The position numbers were made by a program, and so were the translations under genes. The notes under the pieces are model-generated. The model was given only the letters and a program-made list of their open reading frames with translations, was not told where the DNA came from and made no database searches. Below are positions 9,681-19,875 of a DNA stretch of 23,829 bases, piece after piece. Position 1 is the stretch's first letter. Each line of letters opens with the position of its first letter. This DNA comes from Nemertoderma westbladi (lineage: Eukaryota > Xenacoelomorpha > Nemertodermatida > Nemertodermatidae), in the NCBI GenBank assembly GCA_032718475.1, contig JAUCBJ010004494.1:1-23829 (forward strand), in the 5' to 3' direction.

Positions 9681-10235
9681 ATCAGGCTAAAAGCCGTCTG
9701 AAAACTGTCTTAAATTAGCAAACAATTTTATTATTAGACAATGAATGACATATCGACTTCATAGGCAAAACTTTTCCAGAAAGAAAATGCCGGCATTTTG
9801 CTAGCTAAATAAAGCGACAAATAATCCGCTATATGTCGTCGAGTTTGAGTTACTGGCGCTTTTGCGGCTATAATCTGCCAGCGAAATGGCAGTCAACTTT
9901 CAGCATCATATCACTCACCCAGACAGCCAGAGTAGCAACAAACAGACGAAATGTAGCCGGAATATAGCCGGCGTTTAATAGCCTGTTAATAGGCGGCTAC
10001 AAATTACCGGCGATTCGCCGACAATAGGTCAGCAATATAAGCCGGCACCTTTTAGGCTATACGACGACGTAAAAACGCCGGCTAAATATAGCCTGTTGCC
10101 GCTTTTCGCCGGGTACCAGCTACAATTTCCAGCTATTTGACGGCAATTAGACGGCTATGTTTTTCCTGCGATTATTCGCCTTTGTTACGCATGGACGTGG
10201 TCTCTCTTCACGCCTTTGTCACACGTATGGTGTCT

Positions 10236-10519
10236 GTTCCGATCTCCCCACACACACCCCTAACCCTCTCTCCGCCATCTCCATGCTTCTTTTTCCCTCC
10301 ACCCCCTACCTCTCTCACCACTATACCCCCTACCCTTTTCTCCCCCCACTCGCCTACCCCTTTATCCCCCTGCCCCCTTCTCTCTACCTCTCTATCCACT
10401 ATACCCCGTGCCCCTTTCTCCCCCCATCACCCTACTCTCTCTCCACCATACCCCCAGCCTCTATATACCTTCCAATAAGCCCCCCTCCCCGTGTTTCCAC
10501 GCAGGCCCCTTCCTCTATC
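10236..10519 (+). repeat. Pyrimidine-rich low-complexity tract
   Basis: Almost continuous C/T sequence (CCCCCTACC, TCTCTCCACC and similar) with a loose CACTATACCCC.TACCC periodicity. Open frames here come from composition only. Confidence 0.8.
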
Positions 10520-10694
10520 TCCGTGTAAAAATCGACCACTATGCACTCCTGCATTTTCATCTCCAAACAGATCGGTTTTTTGGTCTGTCACACATGGTCT
10601 TGTTTATTTGTTTGTCACACGCGGTCTCGTATAATGGGTCTGTATTATACTATTCGGGGGTCAACGCAAAGTCTATCGGTACTACATCGTCTCT

Positions 10695-10982
10695 CAAACT
10701 CATACACCCAACTACTCATACATACATCCACCCCCTCAACTACTCTTACATACACCCAACTACTCATGTACATACACCCAACACCCAACTACTGTACTCA
10801 TACATAAACCCAACTACTCATACATACACCCACCCCCTCAACTACTCATACTGTACATACACCCACCCCCTCAACTACTCATACATACTCCCAACTACTC
10901 ATACATACTCCCAACTACTCATACATACACCCACCCAACTACTCATACATACACCCAACTACTCATACATAGGCCTACATCC
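10695..10982 (+). repeat. Minisatellite of ACTCATACATACACCCAACT type
   Basis: Variable-length units of CAACTACTCATACATACACC with optional CACCCCCT inserts repeat about a dozen times. The long forward frame through it is a repeat artefact. Confidence 0.85.
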
Positions 10983-11454
10983 AACTGCGAGCTCCTACTT
11001 GCGAACCGGTTTCCTCCCATCAAAACGCGCAGTTTCCTCACACTTATCACTGTTATATCTGTAAGTTAACTGGGCGCGGGAAGTTTAAATTGTGATTAGT
11101 GGATATATATATATAATATAATCTAACATAATACTGTAATACATGTATAATATAATATAATATAACCTGAGTGTCAGGGACTTTTAGTAATACAGTAATG
11201 CAAATTATATGTTTGACTGTTGAAACATACATTTATATTTTATTGTAAATACTGTAAATAATGTATAGGCCAAATATTGTATAATTCAAATAAAAGGAAA
11301 TATTAATATATTAAAACTTTTTTTTACGCGGTTCTAAACATTAAAAAAACAGACGATTCACTCATAAAAATATCGATGATAATGTTGGGGTACAGTACTC
11401 CTGTTATAAACTACTAATTTTTGCATTTTGTCATGTATAATTAACACTAATTTG
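10983..11454. other. 3' flank of the ankyrin gene, AT-rich
   Basis: On the minus strand a candidate AATAAA poly(A) signal lies at 11238-11243, about 210 bp beyond the ankyrin gene stop codon. Nothing else was recognised. Confidence 0.45.
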
Positions 11455-13869
11455 CTACGTATTGTTTTTAGCTTTCAATCTGGACTGGGCAGCCGCCTCC
11501 TCCAGACCTTTACCCAGAAGGATTAACATCACCTCCTCATTGGTCCTCTCCTTGGCAACGTGAAAGGCTGTTGCCCCTACGGCCGAGCACCTTTGGTGTA
11601 GGTTAGCGCCGTAGGCCAGCAGTACCTTAACCACCTCAGTGTGCCCCATCTCGGCGGCGACGAACAAAGGCGTAGCCCCGTTTACTACAGCCTTATCGAC
11701 GGCGGCGCCACGCTCAGTCAACTCGCTCACCACCGCGCAATGTCCGTTCTGAGCCGCTACAAACAGCGCTGTTGAGCCGTCCGTGAGACACGCCGTGTCC
11801 AGGTTGGCAGCCGCATCCAGGAGTAGGCGAACCACCTCCGTGTGGCCCAGTTCGCTCGCTATGTACAGAGGAGAGGCGCCTAAATCGCGAGTTCTGTTTA
11901 CATCCGCGCCGTGGTGTAAGAGAAGTTGGACAATGTGGCGGTGGCCGCGCTGACAGGCTATATAGAGAGGTGTAGCGCCATCTAGCAATCGACTCGCATT
12001 ACTATTTGCTCCTTTTGCTAATAAGACGGCCGCCGTAGCTAGAAAAACAAACGATCTTCATTAATATAGTAGTGGTATGTGGTATACTAAAGGTGCTACG
12101 AAAGAAATAAAAATATTTAAAATAAAATTAAGGTTGTCTATGTCAGTTAGGAGATATTCAGTCTATGGCTATATCCAGGAAAAAATCGGCGCAAAACAGC
12201 TGATTACTATTGAGTTTAGTTTATTGTTTTGGTTAGAAAAACAAGCCACTGTAACCTGCTCCTTTCCCTAAATTGATAATTTTGAAATTGATACCAGATA
12301 CTAATTTGCCGAGATGGTATTTGTGACCAGCCACCCACAACCCCCCTGCCACCCCCCCCCCCCCTCCCCCGTCTCGGGTATAGGAGTACCAGTACATCTG
12401 AAAAAGTAATTATGTACAGTAGTAACAGAGTAATCAGGTCCTCCCAGAACTATACACCCCAGAGGAAACATGAAACTCCTTTTCCCACCAATTAATAGGC
12501 AAATACTGTATCAGTCCCATAAGGCATTATTCACTATTGTCCAATTGAAATCGTCCTGACCCCTCTCGTGTATCGTACGTGACTATGTCAAACAATTTAT
12601 TTCTAACATAATAACTACATAAATGTTCCTAACCAACGTGATCGTTCTGAGCCGTTGTATGTAGCGGACCGGAGCCATCCATGGCCGGCGCGTCTATGTC
12701 GCATTCCGCATCGATTAGTGTACGCACCACTTCTGTATGGCCGTTGGAGGCTGCCGCATACAGCGGGGTGCAACGGTCGTCCGTGCTTCTGGTGTCCCTA
12801 CCGGCACCGGCAGACAGCAGTAACTTCACGCAGTCCAGGTATCCCCGCTGAGAGGCGATGTACAATGGACTGGCCCCGTTGGTGCTGCGACACTTGTTTG
12901 GATTACTTCCTGGAATATAATCATACAGTACTCTTAGGCCTATTGTAATTATTATTTATTACTACAGCTACTACTAGGTCGAGCGAACTCGGACAATTAT
13001 TTATTAGATCTGTAATAAATATCTAATGATGTTCAATACATATGATTATAGCATATATTAGGCTGGCTCGAAGTGATAGACCTGATTAAAACCATTTTAG
13101 GCCAACAGTACAACATGAAACATTTTATTTCTTCTTTTTTATGTTCATTAAGTTTTCTAAACAAACTCAATTTGTAAACAAAACAGATGCTGGGATTTAT
13201 TGTGAAAATGCGAGTACCTTTTCTACGTCAGTTTAGATTTTATCATAAAGCGTATTTGCTAAATTTTTTAATTATGTAATTCACTCAGCGAAAAATATAT
13301 ATTAATGTTTAGCTACCGGTAGTCCTTTTTCAGTATTTCTTTATTTCGGAATATTTATACTAACCCTTGGCTAAAAGGGCGGCGGCGACCTCGGAATGTC
13401 CGTGTTGTACAGCTACAATGAGGGGCGTGGCGCCATCTTGCAATCTAACGACGTCAACCTCACTCCCACGCCCAACCAGCATCTTTACAACCTGAGTATG
13501 ACCGTTCTCACAAGCGGCGAATAACGGCATTATCATCCATTGAGGCGATACATTACTAGCCGCTAGGGGGTGCCCCTTATTTAAAAGAGTTCTCACTATT
13601 GATTCCTCTGCGTTTTGCCCGGCTACATACAATGGTTTCCCCTCGCTGCTAATTGGCTTGTTATTACTGGTCGTTGGGGTGGCGTTCTCTGTTGTCTCGG
13701 TATCCAGGACAACGCGAATTACTTCGGTGTGGCCGCTAGTCGACGTGGATGTGTACACCGAAGTGGTGCGAGTGGCCCCGCTTACTGGTTGGTTAACTAT
13801 CGGCGATAAACTACCCGGTTTACTGAGCAGATCGGCTATCGATTCACCGGATGTTAGACAAAACTCCAT
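11455..13869 (-). CDS. Ankyrin-repeat protein, three exons, about 454 residues
   Basis: Ankyrin repeats form protein-binding solenoids. The partner here is unknown. Three minus-strand coding blocks join as 13869-13365, 12909-12634 and 12038-11455, totalling 1365 nt (454 codons plus stop). Both junctions use GT..AG, both introns are phase 1, and both restored codons keep the repeat pattern (AKG-S-NPNK and NDHV-A-TAAVLLAKGAN). About 12 repeats of 33-35 residues start near residue 35. Typical cores are ATPLYIACQRGHRHIVQLLL and GHTEVVRLLLDAAANL. The first two or three are degenerate. There is no signal peptide, transmembrane segment, death domain or other partner domain. The ATG at 13869 has a good context (ACAATGG), and the upstream sequence has stops. 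Many invertebrate genomes carry expanded families of such stand-alone ankyrin proteins. Start and completeness are inferred. Confidence 0.85.
12039..12633 (-). other. Ankyrin gene intron 2 (595 bp), containing a dispersed repeat
   Basis: On the minus strand, donor GTTAGG follows CACGTTG, and the acceptor is TTGTTTTTCTAG before CTACGGCG. Phase 1: the G of exon 2 plus CT gives Ala. Dispersed repeat copy C sits inside in antisense orientation. Confidence 0.8.
12175..12370 (+). repeat. Dispersed repeat family, copy C (in ankyrin intron 2)
   Basis: Runs CCAGGAAAAAATCGGCGCAA, then GTTTAGTTTATTGTTTTGGT, then GCCACTGTAACCTGCTCC, then TTTCCCTAAATTGA, then GCCGAGATGGTATTTG, ending in a C-rich tail at 12340-12370. 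This is the same block order as copy A, including its left part, so both may be near full length at about 200 bp. Confidence 0.8.
12910..13364 (-). other. Ankyrin gene intron 1 (455 bp)
   Basis: On the minus strand, donor GTTAGT follows GCCAAGG, and the acceptor is GATTATATTCCAG before GAAGTAATCC. Phase 1: G plus GA restores Gly in LLAKG-S-NPN. The intron is AT-rich with no element recognised. Confidence 0.8.
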
Positions 13870-14420
13870 TGTAAAAAAGGCTATTTATGATATAATCAGT
13901 AATTTTAGTTTAAATTGAAGGTGTTCATTTTTAAATAAATAGAAAATATTATAATAATTATTTATTACTTGGGAAAAATGTATAACTTTTTTTCACTATT
14001 CTCGAGGAATTTCATTTACCGAATGCCAGCTGTAGAAGTTAATTAATAGTGTTACCAAAAAATTGAGCTGTAGTATTTTAAAATTTTCATTCATCTACTG
14101 CTATTCCAATAATTTTACTCTTCAACTCCGGATGCTTCCTTACTCAATGTTAAATAATTTAGTGTTCTCGAATATTTATTACGTAACTAGAGAGCCACTT
14201 AACAACATAAACCAATGCGGGATATTGAGTTCCGGTTTGGAGTTCGCCTTGTAGTCACTTAGTTTCTATAACTTTTGAGTGCGAGTGAAAGGAGTTTGCT
14301 CAAATTACTTACTAATTTTCAAAACTTTTGTTGCTCTTTTAACCAAATAATACCATTTAAGGAATTTCTCCAGAATATTTTATTTTAATTTTTCGGTACG
14401 AAAAAGTTAAAATGCATTAC
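13870..14420. other. 5' flank of the ankyrin gene
   Basis: AT-rich, noncoding. No convincing TATA box, upstream exon or element was identified. Confidence 0.5.
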
Positions 14421-17400
14421 GCCTACTGTACATTGTACAGTGTACTGACCTACTGTACAGTGTACTGACCTACTGTACAGTGTACTGACCTACTGTACAG
14501 TGTACTGACCTACTGTACAGTGTACAGTGTACTGACCTACTGTACAGTGTACTGACCTACTGTACAGTGTACTGACCTACTGTACAGTGTACTGACCTAC
14601 TGTACAGTGTACTGACCTACTGTACAGTGTACTGACCTACTGTACAGTGTACTGACCTACTGTACAGTGTACTGACCTACTGTACAGTGTACTGACCTAC
14701 TGTACAGTGTACTGACCTACTGTACAGTGTACTGACCTACTGTACAGTGTACAGTGTACTGACCTACTGTACAGTGTACTGACCTACTGTACAGTGTACA
14801 GTGTACTGACCTACTGTACAGTGTACAGTGTACTGACCTACTGTACAGTGTACTGACCTACTGTACAGTGTACTGACCTACTGTACAGTGTACTGACCTA
14901 CTGTACAGTGTACTGACCTACTGTACAGTGTACTGACCTACTGTACAGTGTACTGACCTACTGTACAGTGTACTGACCTACTGTACAGTGTACTGACCTA
15001 CTGTACAGTGTACTGACCTACTGTACAGTGTACTGACCTACTGTACAGTGTACTGACCTACTGTACAGTGTACTGACCTACTGTACAGTGTACTGACCTA
15101 CTGTACAGTGTACTGACCTACTGTACAGTGTACAGTGTACTGACCTACTGTACAGTGTACAGTGTACTGACCTACTGTACAGTGTACTGACCTACTGTAC
15201 AGTGTACAGTGTACTGACCTACTGTACAGTGTACAGTGTACTGACCTACTGTACAGTGTACAGTGTACTGACCTACTGTACAGTGTACAGTGTACTGACC
15301 TACTGTACAGTGTACTGACCTACTGTACAGTGTACTGACCTACTGTACAGTGTACTGACCTACTGTACAGTGTACTGACCTACTGTACAGTGTACTGACC
15401 TACTGTACAGTGTACTGACCTACTGTACAGTGTACTGACCTACTGTACAGTGTACTGACCTACTGTACAGTGTACTGACCTACTGTACAGTGTACTGACC
15501 TACTGTACAGTGTACTGACATACTGTACAGTGTACTGACCTACTGTACAGTGTACTGACCTACTGTACAGTGTACAGTGTACTGACCTACTGTACAGTGT
15601 ACTGACCTACTGTACAGTGTACTGACCTACTGTACAGTGTACAGTGTACTGACCTACTGTACAGTGTACTGACCTACTGTACAGTGTACTGACCTACTGT
15701 ACAGTGTACAGTGTACTGACCTACTGTACAGTGTACAGTGTACTGACCTACTGTACAGTGTACTGACCTACTGTACAGTGTACTGACCTACTGTACAGTG
15801 TACTGACCTACTGTACAGTGTACTGACCTACTGTACAGTGTACTGACCTACTGTACAGTGTACTGACCTACTGTACAGTGTACTGACCTACTGTACAGTG
15901 TACTGACCTACTGTACAGTGTACTGACCTACTGTACAGTGTACTGACCTACTGTACAGTGTACAGTGTACTGACCTACTGTACAGTGTACTGACCTACTG
16001 TACAGTGTACTGACCTACTGTACAGTGTACTGACCTACTGTACAGTGTACTGACCTACTGTACAGTGTACTGACCTACTGTACAGTGTACTGACCTACTG
16101 CACAGTGTACTGACCTACTGTACAGTGTACTGACCTACTGTACAGTGTACTGACCTACTGTACAGTGTACTGACCTACTGTACAGTGTACTGACCTACTG
16201 TACAGTGTACTGACCTACTGTACAGTGTACTGACCTACTGTACAGTGTACTGACCTACTGTACAGTGTACTGACCTACTGTACAGTGTACTGACCTACTG
16301 TACAGTGTACTGACCTACTGTACAGTGTACTGACCTACTGTACAGTGTACTGACCTACTGTACAGTGTACTGACCTACTGTGCAGTGTACTGACCTACTG
16401 TACAGTGTACTGACCTACTGTACAGTGTACTGACCTACTGTACAGTGTACTGACCTACTGTACAGTGTACTGACCTACTGTACAGTGTACTGACCTACTG
16501 TACAGTGTACTGACCTACTGTACAGTGTACTGACCTACTGTACAGTGTACTGACCTACTGTACAGTGTACTGACCTACTGTACAGTGTACTGACCTACTG
16601 TACAGTGTACTGACCTACTGTACAGTGTACTGACCTACTGTACAGTGTACTGACCTACTGTACAGTGTACTGACCTACTGTACAGTGTACTGACCTACTG
16701 TACAGTGTACTGACCTACTGTACAGTGTACTGACCTACTGTACAGTGTACTGACCTACTGTACAGTGTACTGACCTACTGTACAGTGTACTGACCTACTG
16801 TACAGTGTACTGACCTACTGTACAGTGTACTGACCTACTGTACAGTGTACTGACCTACTGTACAGTGTACTGACCTACTGTACAGTGTACTGACCTACTG
16901 TACAGTGTACTGACCTACTGTACAGTGTACTGACCTACTGTACAGTGTACTGACCTACTGTACAGTGTACTGACCTACTGTACAGTGTACTGACCTACTG
17001 TACAGTGTACTGACCTACTGTACAGTGTACTGACCTACTGTACAGTGTACTGACCTACTGTACAGTGTACTGACCTACTGTACAGTGTACTGACCTACTG
17101 TACAGTGTACTGACCTACTGTACAGTGTACTGACCTACTGTACAGTGTACTGACCTACTGTACAGTGTACTGACCTACTGTACAGTGTACTGACCTACTG
17201 TACAGTGTACTGACCTACTGTACTGTGTACTGACCTACTGTACAGTGTACTGACCTACTGTACAGTGTACTGACCTACTGTACAGTGTACTGACCTACTG
17301 TACAGTGTACTGACCTACTGTACAGTGTACTGACCTACTGTACAGTGTACTGACCTACTGTACAGTGTACTGACCTACTGTACAGTGTACTGACCTACTG

Positions 17401-17452
17401 TACAGTGTACTGACCTACTGTACAGTGTACTGACCTACTGTACAGTGTACAG
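14421..17452. repeat. 3-kb satellite array of a 20-bp unit (CTACTGTACAGTGTACTGAC)
   Basis: About 146 units. The unit holds the perfect 10-bp palindrome ACTGTACAGT overlapping GTAC-AGT-GTAC. Fifteen units carry an extra 8 bp (GTACAGTGTACAGTGTACTG form, 28 bp). All of these lie between about 14513 and 15970, none in the right 1.5 kb. Point variants are rare: GACATAC near 15529, CTGCACAG near 16098, TGTGCAG at 16380, and TGTACTGTGTAC at 17220. The right edge closes with the palindrome CCTACTGTACAGTGTACAGT. Long terminal stretches are identical, implying recent amplification or homogenisation. True genomic length may differ because such arrays can collapse in assembly. Confidence 0.97.
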
Positions 17453-18490
17453 TAGGTCTCTTTTAAAAAATATTCATTTTTCTCCCTCCCCATATTAGGG
17501 TATATTCGAGCGAAAAGTAATTAATTTAAGAATAAAGCCTTAATATTGTATATTGATGTACTTTGAAATTTATTATTTTAGTAATTTATATTGTATTAGG
17601 GCCTACAGTATGTGGTGGGGTTAATTTCATTCTAATATTATATTACACTACAATAACTGGATGTTGGCTCCTTACATAGTATTTTATTTGGCAGCGGATT
17701 CGACCCTGGAATGGGGGCGGTTGAATGACGGTCAATGAGTTCGATTTGGGTGGGAAACGGCGGAGGTTACAGTATATGGTAAGCCTTACACTGTATGCTG
17801 TTAGTGTAGCCCCCCCCCCCCCCCCCCCTTACTGTAGAAGATTACTGTTGATGTTTGAAGGTTCGATTTTGTGACTCGAGATTAGCGATTTGAGGCGGTT
17901 TTAAAATTCCGCTATAAACAGTTGCCATAAAAATAAACAGAATTATAATAGCAGATAAAAATTATTGATAATTTGTCGCCAATTAAGTTAGTCCTTGGTT
18001 GAAAACGGCCCACGAATATAATAATTAAGGCAGGAATTTTACGTCTGTTTTTTTAATATTTCTCAGTTTTGTATCGTTCAATACATTCAGTTTTAAATAC
18101 AAGCAATAAGTATTTCTGTCTCTTTTTTTAATGACTTTTTTGTCTATTTATTAACTTTATCAGTGAGTTTTATCTATCATTTTTTAGCCTTCCCACCTTT
18201 CTCCCGTGGGTATTACTAATTATCGTTCAGAAGAGAAGCAGTAAAAGCAAGAAAAAGAATATACATTACTAGCTACCATAAAAGTTTGTTGGTAATAGTT
18301 TTCTAGCTACCATAAAAGTTTGTTGCTAATAGTTTTCTTAACAAAAATCAACAATTAAACAAACAAATAGAGTAAATAAATAAAAACCAATAAATAAGTT
18401 AAATAACGGACATAAACTGGAAAATGACGAGCGTAATTAAAAATAAACTGACAATGAGAGTAGTTTCATATAATAATAACTTAGGCTTAC
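17453..18490. other. AT-rich noncoding DNA with a 34-bp duplication and a C run
   Basis: No gene seen. A 19-bp C run lies at 17810-17828. A 34-bp direct tandem duplication (CTAGCTACCATAAAAGTTTG...) occupies 18269-18302 and 18303-18336 with one difference. Confidence 0.6.
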
Positions 18491-19875
18491 CTGAAATCAA
18501 GGACTTCTAGAACATAGTATATATTCAGGACGCGATGCTCGCATACAGTGTTAATTTTATTAGAGGCCGGTATTCATTATCTTAGATTCTTAATTTATAG
18601 ATATAGTGTAGCTATACTTCCAAGTATGGTAGGCGTTATTATGCTCAAACCATTAACTTTGCCTTATCCCAATTCTTCCGAAGTTGGAGTGCTTATAAAG
18701 GTTTATGTGAGACGCTTTACTACCACATCCGTCAGTGTTAATGAAACACATTGGTGTACTGAATACCCTTGATTCTATCGAAGAATGTCGAAAAACGATT
18801 TCTGAGATATTGGGAAGCATTGCACCATCATCTGGCAAACCGCAGATGATGGTCATATTTAACGAGATTCACATAAAAGCCAGTATACAGTACCGCGGCG
18901 GACATTTGATAGGACATGCAGTAGATGGACCATTCGAAACAATCGATCAATCGAAACCAGCTAGGACGGTTCTGAGTATCATGGTTATGGTTAAGCCCTT
19001 ATTGAGTGGATGTGCATTCATGGTGAAGTTGATCCCAGTCTACTCATTGAAGAATGACTTTCTCATAGAACAGCTTTCGAAGGTAATTAACTACGAAGGC
19101 AATATACTGATGAAGGGACTCTCCAAGTTCTACAGAAATAAAGCGGCTAATGACAGAGATGTGGAGACGAACAATAGGAAGAAGAGAAAACTGAATAACC
19201 AATAGGGCTGCAATAAACATAAATTAGACGAGACTGTTGAATAAGAGCTTACTGTAGCTAAATGTGTTATCGAAAATGAACACTTATTGTGAATAAAAAT
19301 TAAGTAAAATGTAAAGTTTTTCAGGCGTTAGGCCAGGGATTACATTACGCACAAAGTTCTTTGACTTATTCTCAGTAAATAAACAGTAAATTTTCAGTAA
19401 ACAATAATAAGTCTAAAAAGTCTAACTATACTCTGGGATAAACGTATAGAAACCGCCTCCAGATTATACATACAGTATTTCGAAATATTGTGGCTCGTAT
19501 ATTTAATTAGGAGTTCGGTTTCAGTGGTAGATACAGTCAGTTATTTCACACAACTTATTATTTCAAAGGTTATTTCAAATATCTTTCAACATTAGTTATT
19601 TTGTACTAATAAATTATCGCTAGCAAATTGTCGTAAAATATTTACATTAAAAGAAAGTACAGTACATTAGGTTGTTTCTCAATACAAATTAAAAACATTA
19701 AAAACGTTCGCATTAAAAACAATGAAAGGAAATTGAGAGAGTTTACTTCTGTAAATTAAAGTAATTAGGCCTACACTGAATAGAAAAAACCGGCCTCTAA
19801 TAAAATTAACACTGTATGCCAGCATCGCGTCCTGAATATACAGTATACTATGTTCTAGAAGTCCTTGCTGAAATC
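18491..19875 (+). mobile_element. P-element/THAP9-like DNA transposon, internally deleted, with 8-bp TSD
   Basis: Element proper is 18498 (or 18499)-19867, about 1.37 kb. TIRs are 18498-18570 (73 bp) and 19790-19867 (78 bp). They begin CAAGGACTTCTAGAACATAG and run to GAGGCCGG, differing by one substitution and a 5-bp insertion. CTGAAATC lies at 18491-18498 and 19868-19875, matching the 8-bp duplications of P elements. The terminal C overlaps the left copy, so it is 7 or 8 bp. Inside is a transposase fragment too short for an active P-type enzyme. AATAAA at 19292-19297 could be its poly(A) signal. The nearly intact TIRs suggest a non-autonomous derivative. Confidence 0.85.
18711..19205 (+). 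pseudogene. P-element-like transposase fragment (RNase H-like domain start)
   Basis: The open frame runs from just after a TGA at 18708-18710 to TAG at 19203-19205. It starts with LLPHPSVLMKHI, like the LPHPS block before the RNase H domain of THAP9/P-type transposases. MMVIFNEIHIKASIQYRGG follows, in the place of the family's (I/V)xDEMxIK motif with the first catalytic Asp. Here that residue is Asn (codon AAC at 18861). Then come GHLIGHAVDGP and a conserved-looking VKPLLSGCAFMVKLIPVYSL. It ends in a basic KRKLNNQ tail with no THAP domain, second or third acidic residue, or GTP-binding insertion. The length of about 160 codons against several hundred in full enzymes, plus D-to-N, indicates a dead fragment. 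Family assignment is by remembered motif pattern. Confidence 0.65.

Larger units (their letters stand above)
6905..10168. mobile_element. Candidate composite element with TAGCCGG-rich inverted ends
   Basis: The left end begins CAGGAAAAACAT (6905-6916) and the right end is its inverse, ATGTTTTTCCTG (10157-10168). Inward of both lie several hundred bp dense in TATAGCCGGC / GCCGGCTA-like motifs (left about 6917-7290, right about 9680-10156), unlike the AT-rich middle. Beyond the outer 12 bp the arms match only loosely. Only CGAT is shared between the flanks, so no convincing TSD is seen. It could be an old DNA transposon or two copies of a motif-rich repeat. The middle holds the 18-bp and 74-bp arrays and no gene. 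Confidence 0.4.

Noticed and set aside
10137-11064. Overlapping proline/serine/tyrosine-rich frames
   Set aside because: They follow the pyrimidine-rich tract and the ACATACACCC minisatellite. Composition alone explains them.
12655-13918. Forward frames opposite the ankyrin exons
   Set aside because: These are antisense shadows of ankyrin coding exons. No family features.
18548-18772. 74-codon frame overlapping the left end of the P-like element
   Set aside because: It begins in the TIR and shows no transposase motifs. The recognisable LPHPS...IFNEIHIK region is in another frame.
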